Positions 1-43,044 of a stretch of 64,000 bases of DNA are shown one piece after another. How positions within the stretch are numbered: position 1 is the first letter of the stretch; every line of letters starts with the position of its first letter. The position numbers and the translations under genes were made by a program. The stretch lies in the NCBI GenBank assembly GCA_037043235.1, contig JAWRVZ010000088.1, positions 2,176,001-2,240,000 on the forward strand. The letters are read 5' to 3'. The DNA comes from Rhodeus uyekii. Lineage: Eukaryota > Chordata > Actinopteri > Cypriniformes > Acheilognathidae. Below the pieces are notes generated by a model. It had not been told where the DNA came from and searched no databases. It saw nothing but the letters and a program-made list of their open reading frames with translations.

Positions 1-912
1 CTTGTATTTTTGTCCAGTTTTCTGTGCTTCAAATGAAGCATTTTTTTTTAAACCGCTATGGAAGAAATGAATGGACGAGCATTGTTGCACGCCATTGCTT
101 TAAATACTACGCATATGCTCTGTTTTATTTCATGTTCTGTCCTAGGACTCAAAAACAGTCCTGGGATGTTATTGCATGGGTCTCAGGCAAAACAATGACT
201 ATTACTCACATAATGTCATGGATTTGGATCAAACCACTAAATATTAAACACAGAGGCATGTAACTCATACTACAGGTTTGTGGTACATATGTAAATTACA
301 GCTCAAATCATGCAGCTTGTTGTGAAGTGCTTGATAAGCAAAAGTATTATCGTGATTGACAAAATGTCTCAGAATCATAAGGCTTTGGTGTTCAAAGAGC
401 AAATTTTCAGCAATAATCTAAAAAAAAGTCTATTGGCTCTTTTGTTAAAGAACGTCATAGAGATTTGTAGCAACGAGAGTAAATGATTCATTTATTCTGT
501 TGTGCTTTCGAAACACGCTTTGTGAGGCTTCAAAACCTTTGTGAATCATGTGAAATCACGCTGCCAAAGTGCGTGATTTCAGTAAATAAGGCTTTATTAC
601 ATCATAACTGTTTCGAAATGTTAGTGGATCAGAGGGCGACGATCTCTGTGAACCCAGAAATCAGTGTCTATTTGATTTTTACCTTATTTGTGGAGATTTA
701 ATGACATATTCTTTACATAAAACTAACAAAACAAGCCCTGCAGTTTAATAAAATAATATAGATTATAAAGAAACTTCAAATGTAATGGTAGTAGATGATT
801 TTTTATTATACCTTCAATTGCTTTGTTAAAGGGGTTTTAATGCATGTTTTCATTGCATTTACACCGTTCTGAACAGCATGTAGCGTTTTGTGCGCTTCGC
901 AACAGTGAATCA
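1..912. other. AT-rich flank, nothing recognised
   Basis: I see no coding exon, RNA gene or repeat with visible ends here. The short open frames carry no recognisable motif. Confidence 0.4.
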
Positions 913-1432
913 TTTTGTGTGTCACAGAGACGGACTCCGTGATTCCCTCCTCGGGCCACCGGAGGGAGCCATCGCCCGATTACTGACACGCCTCACACAC
1001 TACATTTCCCAACAACCATCACACCGGACTAATCACACACATACACAGCTGAACTCCATCAGGACTGCTTGCTTCTCCACCTGTTACTTATTCTCAAAGA
1101 CTATTTAAACCTGGTCACCCCACAGCTCAGAGCGAAGTCTTGTTTTAGCCACGGTTGACATTTCTGAGCGTTATTTCATCTGACTGTTTACCTGTTGCCA
1201 TCACTGCTGTTTACCCGTTACTGAACCTGTCTGCCTGCCTATTGACCTCTGCCTGGATTTTCTACCTGTGATCGTTATCTGCCTTCCCTGACCTGTTTGC
1301 CTGTGACACCGTCTCTGATTCAGTCTGCCCTTGTGTTCCTGTTTGCTCCCGTTTGACCCAGCCTGTACGACCACCCTTGCTCTTTAATAAAGTACGCATA
1401 TGGATCCCAGCCTGAGTGACGCTTCATTACAT
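913..1432 (+). repeat. Solo-LTR-like dispersed repeat
   Basis: This is a roughly 515-bp block more GC-rich than its flanks. It has a TATA-like tatttaaa near 1104 and an AATAAA at about 1386 close to its right end, the layout expected of an LTR promoter and polyadenylation signal. The edges (tgtgtgtcacag and ttcattaca) fit TG...CA, but I could not find a convincing target duplication. No internal retroelement coding sequence is next to it. Confidence 0.35.
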
Positions 1433-1741
1433 TGTGACGCAATTGGTTCAATTGATTACAAATTTCGAAAAGCTCTTTGGCAATCCAGACAGGAATCAGT
1501 GTAACATCTTCATTTATGCAAAGACAATACAGGACAAAGGTAACGTGAAGCTATATAACTACATGAAAAACCAAACAAGACACAGGTGAACATAACCAAT
1601 GAGCAACTATAGAAGGAAATTAGCAACGGGAATGAACCTGGACTCAAAGAACACATAAGAGAACAAAAACAATAGAAATACATACTCTCCTGAGTAGGTC
1701 CTTCACGAGTAGTAAGTACTTCACGACTGCTTAAACAAGTA

Positions 1742-2449
1742 CAGTAATACCTCGGTTTACGAGTGACATTGTATCTGAGTGCGAGATAATTTTTCCTCGC
1801 CCACGCGCATTTCTTGACAGAAAAGTCCTAACGCTCAGCATCTTCACGCACATTTTCACTGGAAATATCATAAACACAGCCTCTCATAAAACAGTCACGC
1901 GGTTCCAACCCCTTTATCACCCCTTCACTTGTTCATTCTCTCAGCGTTGCTCGGTTTGGTTCATCATTCACCACAGTGATACTTTTAAAAACATTGATTT
2001 ACAGTGATTTTACCTCCTGTTGTTAACATTAATTGTGATCGCTATTGTTCACGTAGTGAAATATACACGTACAGTACAGCATATAGACAATGACCTCAAG
2101 ATGAGTAAGAAAGAAGGGATGAAATTCTCCCTGTAAGCAGTAAAACCCTCCTCTCGTCTCCTTCACACCAGAAGCGACGCGACTCAAAGCTGAAGTGCGT
2201 TACAGCAAAAGTAAAGCATTTTTTAGAGTTTAATTGTCAATTATTAATTAGTATTTATATGAGATGTTAATGGTTATAATTTTAACTGTAATTAATAGGG
2301 TCAAACCAAAAAATATTTAAAATGGCAATCGTGTGGAACGAATTAAGTGATTTTTATTATATTCTTATGGGGAAAATTGTTTTGGTGTACGATAATTTTA
2401 AGTTACGAGCTCTTGGAACGAGTTAAACTCGTAAACCGAGGTATTACTG
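1742..2449. mobile_element. Tigger-like non-autonomous DNA element (family 1, full length)
   Basis: Perfect terminal inverted repeats of at least 20 bp (cagtaatacctcggtttacg and its complement) are flanked by TA on both sides (1740-1741 and 2450-2451), as expected for Tc1/mariner superfamily insertion. The 708-bp interior has no intact transposase. A truncated relative lies at 10890-11513. Confidence 0.8.
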
Positions 2450-2451
2450 TA

Positions 2452-3400
2452 TATATGTTCTATATAGTATGAATGTAATCTGGAGACCATGCTGTCGTTA
2501 TCATGTGACCTACCAGCCATAGTTGTACGTCCATCGTATGCACACTTCACGTTCTCACTGAAGTAGTAGGTCATCCGAAACCACATACTTCCCTATATAT
2601 TTGGCGAAAAAGTACTGTGAAGTACGTCAGAATTCATAGTACTCATAAAAGACTAGGCCAAAAGTACCCGGACCTACTTCTTCTGGAGGGATTCTGAGCT
2701 GCATGTACGATGAACAGATCTTCTGACAGCACTAATCTACCAGTGATTTTGCAGAGTAAGACATCTTTTGTTAATCCTGGAAAAACATTTCTGTCTCCAA
2801 AATTGAATCCTAGCCCAATCCCTACCCCTAAACATAAGGTGTCCTTAAAATCAGAGGGAAATGATGGTGAACAACACTGATGCAGAAGAACCTAAACTTT
2901 ACATAAACTTCTCAAATCCGATTGGTTGATTGGAATATTGTTCCATGATCAACAAAAACAATGATCCAAGAACATGTGTGCTAGATAAACAATCTATTCC
3001 TGACATTGGTTTAATAATAGTAACAGATATATATAAACCTAAGGTCATTGGAACATGTTGAAATCCACAGTTCGGATCTGAATCATTTTAGTTGAAGGTC
3101 ATTTTAATGTCACATCTCCATTTTCCCAACAGTTTCCATTTTGCATAACAGGACTGTTTTTGGATTGCACTCATACATCGAATCTGTTCGTCATTTATAA
3201 CCTCTGAAGCTGACAGTGCTTTACTGTTTATCCAAGCAGATATGCTGACATGCACACCCACACGCTCTCCAAGAGGAAACGGTCATTTCCTGTCACCAGC
3301 AATGTCACAACAAAAGTCACAGAGCTACTTATATCACATCTGCATGTGCAAGTCATGATTTGTGCTATAAATACCATTTGACTTGGAAAAAGTGACCAGG
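2452..3400. other. Non-genic stretch
   Basis: This is AT-rich DNA with no exon-like frame or repeat with visible ends. Confidence 0.3.
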
Positions 3401-3689
3401 GGTCTCATTTATAAAGCGTGCGTACGCACAAAACGGGACTGGAAACGTACGTACGCCAGTTTCCACGCAAAGGTTGTGATCTATAAAAAACAACTTGACG
3501 GGAGAATGTGTGCACATTTAAGCAAACTTTGACCCGTGACATCTGCGATTTATAAAGGGAATGTTCCTGACAGGTGTGCGTACACACGGTTTTATAAATC
3601 TGAATATTTTGTGCCGTATAGCATTTTTGGCTTTTGGGCGCACTTAAACTTTTAGTAGTGATCCTACGCACAGTTTTATAAATGAGACC
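3401..3689. mobile_element. MITE with ggtctcatttataaa terminal repeats
   Basis: The left end ggtctcatttataaa and right end tttataaatgagacc are perfect inverted repeats enclosing about 290 bp. The interior has many partly inverted 'ttataaa' and 'gcgtacgcac' motifs. The superfamily is uncertain (PIF/Harbinger is possible). There is no coding capacity. Confidence 0.65.
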
Positions 3690-3929
3690 TCTGATGTTTT
3701 GCTTGGAATCACATGCCGTTAGATCCATAAGACAATGCCTAAATGTCTTTATTAAAGTGACTCATCTTTGCTTTATATTCACACTTCACTTGTGTTATTT
3801 TGAAAAGAATGACAGATTGAAGTTCTTGTTCGATACCGATACGCTTCCTTTGTTCTCTAAAGACCAGCTTTCTTTAGCAGTGGTGGTTTTACGTAACGCT
3901 GTCCTTTTTTAGAGTGCTTGGAGAAGAAA

Positions 3930-4140
3930 ATAGCCATCTGGCTTTCTAAAAGCGGACTCTTGGACGCACGGTGCCCACGCTTTCCGCCAGTGGGTCAGTG
4001 GGTGAGAGTCGCAGGGGAGGAGGAGACTGAGCGGGTCCAGAGAGCGGTGGGCGGTGTGGGCTGCGCGCACCTGGAAAGTCAGAGTCGTTCGGGACAAGTA
4101 GGCTGAGAGCGTTTGTGTACTGCAACAGGAGTGTGAAGGT
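3930..4140 (+). other. GC-rich island of unknown role
   Basis: About 200 bp are clearly GC-rich in an AT-rich setting (for example gggcggtgtgggctgcgcgc). It could be a distal promoter or noncoding first exon for the downstream plus-strand gene, but no donor or start clearly supports this. Confidence 0.2.
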
Positions 4141-4660
4141 CACAACGCTCCACATGTCATGGGTTTGTTTTTAGGTCTGTTTGGCACAAAGGGAGCCCAG
4201 AGAAAAACACTGACGTGGATGCAGCAGATTTGTTTGATGTTGTTGCCATTTATCGGGCATGATGACTCATAAGCAGGCTAAATGTGAAATGCTAACGTGA
4301 GATTTATTATTTTGTCTTCAATCTGCACATAGACGGTGTGTGTGTACATTTGTGTTCATGTACTCGTATGTACTTTAAATGTTATAATGTAAACAAATGA
4401 AAAACATTAACTAACTGAACCTTTTGTTGCCATATATGAACTCTTAATGTTCAGAAATATTATTGATCTGACTGCACTGACACTATTGCACATCACATTT
4501 ACATTTATTAATTTAGCAGACATCACTATATGACATGGTGTTTTCTCCAGAGATGATTTCAGCAAAATAATGACACAATAATGACAATAATGTTGTCTTT
4601 ATAGAGCTGCTTTACAGTAGAAATGGAGAATTTTTGTTTGCATTATTTATCTATATTTTC
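4141..4660. other. Non-genic stretch
   Basis: AT-rich sequence with no recognisable gene or repeat. Confidence 0.3.
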
Positions 4661-4669
4661 CTGCTGAAC

Positions 4670-4722
4670 ACAAACACACACACACGCACACGCGCACACG
4701 CACACGCACACACACACACAAA
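4670..4722. repeat. CA-rich microsatellite
   Basis: A run of about 50 bp of CA interrupted by GCAC variants. Confidence 0.8.
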
Positions 4723-4995
4723 ACAAATGTTGTGTTTGTATGCTGTATGGGGATGATTCTATAGACATAACAGTTTTATACTGTAGCCTATATATTGCAT
4801 CTGTATATTACTTACAGTAACACGACTTCTAAACATACACATCATAAAACTTTCTGCATTTTTAAATTTTCAAAAAACAAAATTCAGTCTGATTTATTAA
4901 GATGTTTTCCTCATTAGGACCAAAGCATTTCTACAAAACATATCTACACAAGTACAAGGATTTGCTATGCTTCCATCTTTGTGGGTTTATCAGGA

Positions 4996-5019
4996 CACAC
5001 ACGCACGCACACACACACA

Positions 5020-5092
<73 letters not shown>
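4996..5092. repeat. Compound (CACG)n(CA)n microsatellite
   Basis: A CA run, then CACG/GCAC units, then a pure CA run. It produces spurious His/Thr-rich open frames. Confidence 0.9.
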
Positions 5093-5094
<2 letters not shown>

Positions 5095-5535
5095 CATTGC
5101 ATTCACAGGCAGGTTTGCTCCTGCTGGACTCTTCATCAGTGGTCGGTCATACAGCGCCACCTACAGACCAGCTGCGGAACTGAGAGCATCATTTCATGCC
5201 TGTGAAAACGTCCCTAAAACTAGAATGGGACAAATTCCAATTTCAGATGCAAAACGGTATGGCAATCCCAACTCGAAACACGCATTTCAATACACATCTG
5301 ATGATAAACAGAGCTAAATCCTTGGCTTCAAACGGCTTCATCTGTTTTCTATTACACTTAGAATTGATCAATAGTCTTATTGACTAACATGATATGGAGC
5401 CACATTCATTTTTAAAAAGACAGTACCCTCTAGTGGACACACTGTGTTCCTACACATCCCTTTCAATTTCAAACATATAAGTACATCAAGGTAGAACAAT
5501 CAATACACGTTTTAGAATTCTACTAACAATTTAGT

Positions 5536-5757
5536 AATTGTGTGTGTGAGAGTGAGTGTGTGTGTGATTGTGTGTCTGTGTGTGTGTGATTGTGTGTATG
5601 ACTGTGTGTGAGTAAGTGTGTGTTTGTGTGTGTGTGAGTGATTGTGTGTGTGTGTGTGTGTGTCTGTGTGTGAGTGATTGTGTGTGTGTCTGTGTGTGAG
5701 TGATTGTGTGTGTGTATCTGTGTGTGAGTGAGTGAGTGTGTTGTGTGTGTGTGAGCG
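5536..5757. repeat. Irregular TG-rich repeat with TGATTGTGTGTG units
   Basis: About 220 bp of TG with repeated insertions of 'agtgattgtg' and 'tctgtgtg', showing higher-order repetition of roughly 30-40 bp units. Confidence 0.8.
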
Positions 5758-5764
5758 TATCACT

Positions 5765-5978
5765 GATTGGTCGACTCCTCCCTTTTTTGTGACAGGCATC
5801 AATGTATTTTGCTGCCAGTAAGTTACAATCTCTTTTTCTCTTTGTTTCATTGCTTAATTTTCTAAAGTCAGGGCAAAGTATTTAAATTTTTGGATAAAAT
5901 TTGTTTCTAATTTCCTCATAAATAGGGCAGCTGGCGAGGAAGTGTTGCTCTCTCTCTACTTCTTCGGTCTCTTCTTTC
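5765..5978 (-). pseudogene. LINE reverse-transcriptase C-terminal relic (broken)
   Basis: Read on the minus strand, 5978-5890 encodes EQHFLASCPIYEEIRNKFYP, which resembles the Cys-containing C-terminal tail of L1/Tx1-type LINE polyproteins. After a stop and frame change, the segment near 5775-5820 reads AAKYIDACHKK, matching the family's usual AAKYxxACHxLR end. The two parts are in different frames, and the upstream side is cut off by a TA/TG array. This is a dead 3' fragment. Confidence 0.5.
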
Positions 5979-5988
5979 TCTCTCTCTC

Positions 5989-5992
<4 letters not shown>

Positions 5993-6077
<85 letters not shown>

Positions 6078-6220
6078 TTAGAAAGCGACTTACAACTGAG
6101 GAATGTATGTGTGCAAGTGTGTGTGTGAGTTTGTGTATGTGTGTGTGTATGTGTACGTGTGGGTGTGCATATGTGTGTGTATGTGTACGTGTGCGCGTGC
6201 AAATATATGTGTGTGTGTAT
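5993..6220. repeat. (TA)37 plus TG-rich microsatellite
   Basis: A pure TA run spans about 6001-6074, with TG-rich imperfect repeats on both sides (5993-6000 and about 6106-6220). Confidence 0.9.
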
Positions 6221-6599
6221 AGCGCTTAACAAATTTTATTAGACCACCTGTCAAAATAAAGAGAAAGTATCCATCAAAAACTTGTTTAAATAAAAAAAAT
6301 ATGTATTAACATTTATTAGACAAATAACAAACAACTAAATAGTGTTTATTCACACATAATAACTCAAAAACTCTATATTTTGTATGGCCTTGATAACAGC
6401 ATTGTTTTATGTACAGCACTTTCCCCCAGTCTCTATTGTTATTAACTTCCAAATTATTTTTTAGTACTAGTTATAAAGGCCTTGATTTCATTCTGTGATG
6501 CGTAGGTTTAGGGTTTTGTTACCTGACATAAAATCAAAGGCAGTCTAGTCTATGCAATGTCCTCTCTACTATTTATTTACTATTTACATACTTCATCCA
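6221..6599. other. Non-genic AT-rich stretch before the promoter
   Basis: No exon or defined repeat is seen between the microsatellite belt and the GC-box/CCAAT cluster. Confidence 0.3.
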
Positions 6600-7234
6600 G
6601 ACCCTGAACGGTGTTCGTGTCCCTTTAAGAACACACAGCCCCGCCCCCATTTAGAACGCAATGACATCATTGGCTTCAGCAACCAATGAGAGAGCGCGAC
6701 GAGCATGAGCTGGAGTGAGTAGAACGTGTAGCGCGCATACGTGTGTTTGTGTGTGTGTGCGTGAGTGAGTGAGTGAGTGAGTGAGTGTGTGCGTGCGATG
6801 GAGATTCTATAGAGCCTTTTTCTTTAATTACACACACATTAGCTTCATCCTCCATCTGTCGTTGGACTAAGATTAGCATTGTTTTTACTCATGTGGATTT
6901 TAAAAACGTTTCTGATGACGATTGTCACAGTCGCTGATCAATTCAACACAATGCAGGACTCAAGTAGTTGTATTTAATGAATTTACCTTCATCCGAGGGA
7001 TGGATGTTTAGAGCAAGTTATGAGACTTGACTTCTGCACGGGGATCTGCTGTTGTTCTGCCACTGGGAACTAACTCATGACCATTTGTGTTTCAGCATGA
7101 GTTTGTTTTCATGGAGTTGAACATCTCTCAATGAAAGAAAGAGCTGATCTATCCCATTATGAATCAAATAGGAAGAAGTGTCATTTGAAGAAGTGATCTT
7201 ACACCAAGCTGAGAACAATCAAAAGAAGGGCAGG
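6600..7234 (+). promoter_or_regulatory. Probable promoter and 5' UTR of the 257-aa gene
   Basis: Upstream of the proposed ATG at 7235 the sequence contains a GC box (ccccgccccc near 6640), a CRE-like TGACATCA at 6662-6669, an inverted CCAAT (attgg) just after it, and a direct CCAAT in aaccaatgag near 6681. This cluster is the only promoter-like one in the region. The transcription start is probably near 6700, giving a 5' UTR of about 0.5 kb. A GTGA simple repeat (about 6760-6790) sits in the predicted leader. The start site itself is inferred. Confidence 0.5.
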
Positions 7235-38504
<31,270 letters not shown>

Positions 38505-38995
38505 GCGAAACGACTGGAGCTTTGCAGAGACACAACATCACAAATTTGCGGACCAAAAATCCCCAACATAAAGACAATGTATGCTTGCATTGCTGTTTGT
38601 TTTGCAGGATATTAGTGTGAACAAAGGCTCCGTGATAAAGGCCTGCGGACAAAACAGGAAATGTGATCAGGGCCAGAATGTATGAGAGGAACGAGGAGAC
38701 GCAAACCCTTCGCCTTTAGCCGTCTCATCCTCTCTATCTCTCAGGAAACCCACTTTGAACTTATTATAATGACAAGGCCGTGACACTGCGCTGTCTATAA
38801 ACCACAACCGAATGTTGCGAGCAGAGATCGTTTAGCGGTTCTGATGGTTATATTGAGACCATTGGGTTGAAGGTAAAATGCAAGACTATTTAGGCTTAAG
38901 ACATTTGGCTGTTTAGACAGGGAAAGGTGGTGAGAGACAATCAGTTTGATGCCAGAATGGGCCTTAATTAATAAAACCGGTTTTTAATACAAAAG
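38505..38995 (+). promoter_or_regulatory. Probable 3' UTR and poly(A) signal of the 257-aa gene
   Basis: After the TGA at 38502-38504 the first good AATAAA lies at about 38970-38975 (aattaataaaacc), followed by a T-rich stretch. That gives a 3' UTR of about 490 nt. The site is predicted from sequence only. Confidence 0.4.
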
Positions 38996-40247
38996 CGTTT
39001 CGCTCTATATCCAGGGTAAACCAGAAAACTAACAATCAGATTTAATGACAGCACAGGCCAGCTCATTGTTTGACTTCAGATGTTATGCAAGTCTGACCAT
39101 AACAATGTGTCGTAAACACAGCTGATTATTTGATCCAAAGTAATTCAATCTTAAGTGAAGAACAGGGGGACAAACTGACAACACTATACTAGAGTCTTTC
39201 AACGGCATATATTAAACATGCGCCTTACTATGTAGCATATCAAAATATCTAGTTAATGAATGTTTTGACACACCAGGAATTAAATCCTAGCCCTTACACA
39301 GTTGTTGCGTTCAGAATGAAATACTAGCGCACTGCAAAATACACACTGTATATGCGGTTTACTATTTAAAACGAATAGCATGGGAAACAGGATGCATTGT
39401 ATTTGCAATGAATGTTTTAAAAGGTATGTTGTTTATTTTGGAAGGTTTATTGGTTTCTGAAAAAATTCTTCGTTCATTAATCAAACTTGAAATGAAAGGT
39501 CAAGTCGAACACAGCGTCCTGTGGGATATACGGTCGTATTCTGAGCACTGCATACAAACAGCATACATGAGTGCGCTAGTATGCTATTCCGAACGTAGCC
39601 TGTGTTATTCTGGCGTGTAGAAAATCACAGAACTCTACGTGTGGTCTTAAATAAGGTCAACAGGAGTCCTATCCATGCAGTATATTTCAGAATCAATCCT
39701 CCTGAGGCTGTTGACTCTGGATGTCATGTACTTAGCAGCATACTTTAATACATTTTACTGAATGTAAACTGCAATTGTAACCCGCGTAAGGGTCGATAAG
39801 CTAGGCCAGCCGGAGGGTGATCAGTACGGACAATTATTCATAGTTGTTGCATAAGTTTCACTTAGGTGTTACGTGTATCTACGTGAAACAAATACAATAT
39901 TTTTTAAATATAGCTATATGGAGATATAGTACAGTACATGCTTGCAGCGTGAAAAGTTGTCCTTTTCTGTCTCTATGCCTCAAATGAGGGGAATAAATGT
40001 TTCTTCCCAGTTTGTGTCTAGTTAATTCACATCACTTTTTGTTTTTGTTGCAAAGCATGTTTAGCGAAGCTAGAACTGATGTTGACCCGTTTTGGTGTGG
40101 TTTTGGTTATTTCTTCCCTCTGCCAGTGTTGCCAGATTGGAGTGACGATTTCCAGCCCAATTACTGCATAAAACCCGCCCATTTAAGAAAATACCTGCCC
40201 AAGACCAAGATTGTTGACGGTGGTGGGGGGAGAGAGACGATTGTTGA

Positions 40248-40248
<1 letters not shown>

Positions 40249-40283
<35 letters not shown>
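40249..40283. repeat. Poly(G) tract, 35 G
   Basis: An uninterrupted run of 35 G follows a short duplication (gattgttgacgg occurs twice, 40208-40250). The exact length may be affected by sequencing. Confidence 0.85.
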
Positions 40284-40285
<2 letters not shown>

Positions 40286-40474
40286 GGTGGTTAAGCATGT
40301 TTTAATGTAATTAATATGCATTTATATATGAAATTTGGGCGGATTTTTCATCAAAAGCCAGCCCAATTTTCATCGACCAGCCCAATGCATTTTTTTTTGG
40401 TCGGACGTGACAAAAAGGAGCCCAATTGCTTTCCTTTAGGCGCTTTTTGAGATTCTAGGATTCCATAATTATTA

Positions 40475-40604
40475 TTTACATTTATGCATGTATAAGACGC
40501 TTTTATCCAAAGTAACTTGCATTGCATTCAAGAAACACATTCTGTTCAGTTCCTGCTTTCCCTGGGAATCGAACCCATGACCTTGGTGTTGAAAGCGCCA
40601 CACT
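40475..40604 (-). mobile_element. tRNA-headed SINE
   Basis: Reverse copy, truncated in its head. Confidence 0.8.
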
Positions 40605-40954
40605 CTGTTTTTAACTTCATTTCAACTTAAAAACTTAAGGCAGCAGCAGAACTTAAGTAATTTCAATATTAAACGTGTCGTAATGACTGGCTAAATGCTG
40701 TAAACTTACATCTACAAACCTCTTGAAAATTATGGGTAATAAAGTGAAGCTAATGCACAATAAACACACAGTACATGAATAGATAAAGGTTTTGCTGCAT
40801 ACCAAATTTAGATTAATTTGACCACTTTTTTAGAATTGCAGCCCTTTTAATGTTTTTTTTTTATTTAAAGGTACACTAACTTTTTGTTCAAAATGAGCTA
40901 AATCTTAGAGGAATCACCAGTTTAAAAAAAAAGATGATGATGAACAGAGGAGAG

Positions 40955-41095
40955 TCTGCTGTCAAAAAGAGAACGCGACAGAGCTCGTAATAAAACAAGA
41001 ATCAACATGGGCTTGGCTTTTTGGAGGCAAGAACTGAGGGATTTTAAACGCAAAAGCGATGCAGAGATGTTTTTATTACTGAATTGTTTAAGAGG
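40955..41095 (+). pseudogene. Possible transposon-derived coding scrap
   Basis: Plus-strand translation gives NKTRINMGLAFWRQELRDFK and then SDAEMFLLLN. This resembles an 'RTRINIGxAFxRWRELRxLK' segment common in fish repeat-derived proteins. It is short and unsupported on either side. Confidence 0.25.
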
Positions 41096-41732
41096 ATTAT
41101 ATATATATATATATATATATAAATATAAATATACATAATTAAACAGCAGCACAAATGATGCAAAAGCGTCCGCCTTTTTCACACTCTTTTTCATTCACTA
41201 GTTAAGGGAGTCTGTTAACATTGCAGGTCCCATATCCACCATAAAGGTGTATTCTCATTGAGCGTGGGCTGATTTCACAGGTCCCAGATCCCAAACAGAG
41301 CAAGGATCTGTGGGTTTGTGTAGAGAGTGACGTCACTGCTCGGCTAAGATGAGGGGCTGAAGGAAGGAAGCCAGGAATGAAGACATCAAGATGGGTGTGT
41401 GCAGCTTGATCAGAAGATACTCTACAATAATACAGCTCAATCTGATCACATCCAGTTTCCTGTAGGATAAGCAGTATGTACACACTCAGTTTAGAGTTTG
41501 GGAGTTTAGTTGATTGAAAATTTGTAAAACCTTGTGCAAAGTGATCTAAAGCAGCTGACGGGAATCAACATTAAGATTTGAAGGGCTTTGTTGGGAGGAA
41601 TTTCAAAGGATAAACATTAAAAGACACAGCTACCATCTTTAAACGTCCTAAGATGAGATTCTGATCGCTGGAGAAAGTAAACCAATGACATCTTAGAGAC
41701 TTCTTAAAATTGTACGAAATTAAAGAACTTAC

Positions 41733-41862
41733 AGCTTTCCTGTAGCTCAAACAGTAGAGCATTTGTGCTTGCAACGGCAAAGTAATGTGTTCAATCCCAG
41801 GAAAACAACTGATTCAATGTGTTTCTTAAATGCAATGTAAGTCGCTTTGGATAAATGCATCA
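41733..41862 (+). mobile_element. tRNA-headed SINE
   Basis: Plus-strand copy with head 'gctttcctgtagctcaaaca' and a shortened tail. Confidence 0.8.
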
Positions 41863-42154
41863 AAAAAACTTTTTGGACATGGTTTTTCTAAAGACATTTT
41901 GTACGGATAATAAAGTAAAACTATGTTGCTTTAATGTTCAGCTTGAAATATTACTAACAAGATAAAAGTTAAAATTTCCCTGCAAAAACACGTTTAGAAT
42001 GATACTAAAAGGGCTTTTAGTGGTTAAAGTAGTATAAACCATCAGTCAGACGATTGTGTACAACATTTGATCATGAAGATCTTTTAGATTTTGAGATGTT
42101 GGAAGGGTTAAAACTTTGAAAACCCCAAGAACTCAACGCAAGCCCCCCATGTCG

Positions 42155-42331
42155 GCGAGAGACAGGAACAATTGTTTATTTTACAAAATATACGTTACAA
42201 AACACATGCGTTACAATAATCATGCTCTCCAAACAATGGAGAATTCAAGAGCATTAAAAGGGCTGGATGAACAGAGAGAGAGACCAGCGCGTAGTACGAA
42301 TGTGGGGGACTAATCCTTCCTTGGACACGCC

Positions 42332-42363
<32 letters not shown>

Positions 42364-43044
42364 ACCAACACTGAGTCACTCTTCATTAATATCAAGAGAA
42401 GCGAATACACGCACACACACTGATTCATTAACAGCTTGCTCCCAGTCCTAGAATGACAAGCAAGCGTCCAGATGGCTGGTAAAGCCGCCTCTCTCCGAGG
42501 ACGCATCGTTAGCAGTCAACAGAACCGCATCCAACAGGAGCGCTCGCCATACGGAGCCAAACCGAGGAGGGAGTCCGCCATGGAGAACGAGAATGACCCA
42601 GAACAGCGGATTGAGTGCGCACTGAGCCCGCTTAAGGCTGTTAAAACCATCCCAGAACAGCAAGCTGTGGGTAGAGATTTGTCAACAACAGCAGTGCTTA
42701 CACACACAAGTGGATTGATGCATTTGAACAGAAAAACTACGTGTTTTTTAGACCATTAAAATAGCTAGCGTGGAAAAGAACCAGCCTTCGAAAACCGAAC
42801 CTCAAGCGCTCTCCACGTCCTTGGCAACTTGGTCCCAGACCAGGTGTGGAAAAAGATTGTGTTTTAATGAAAATTGGGCGAAGGGAAGTGAAAGTCGTGC
42901 TGTTTCCATTACAGAGTGCTAGAAATCTCAGCTCAACTGAGGCTCTTGTGTCAAAACGTTCATTGCTTGCAGATGAAGTAAAGTTGGGGAAAAGGACTAT
43001 CTGTCGCTCGCAAACGCTAAGATGAACGGTTGGTGAGGAGGTGT
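42155..43044 (-). promoter_or_regulatory. slc4a1ap: Probable 3' UTR of slc4a1ap with poly(A) signal
   Basis: On the minus strand beyond the stop codon, an AATAAA (tttatt at about 42175-42180 on the plus strand) is followed by a GT/G-rich stretch. This predicts a 3' UTR of about 890 nt. A short CA array (about 42333-42362) lies in it. The moderately GC-rich part at 42450-42680 has open frames on both strands, but none resembles a known protein. Confidence 0.45.

Larger units (their letters stand above)
38996..42154. other. Intergenic region between two convergent genes
   Basis: About 3.2 kb separate the predicted 3' ends. It contains a SINE, a poly(G) tract, a short TA run (about 41099-41120) and a possible transposon-derived coding scrap on the plus strand near 40955-41090. 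I found no gene. Confidence 0.45.

Noticed and set aside
4902..6232. Several His/Thr- and Tyr/Ile-rich open frames
   Set aside because: They arise from CA, TG and TA microsatellites; only the short LINE tail has protein-like content.
42472..42759. Possible 95-aa plus-strand gene
   Set aside because: It has no splice or motif support and lies in the predicted slc4a1ap 3' UTR.
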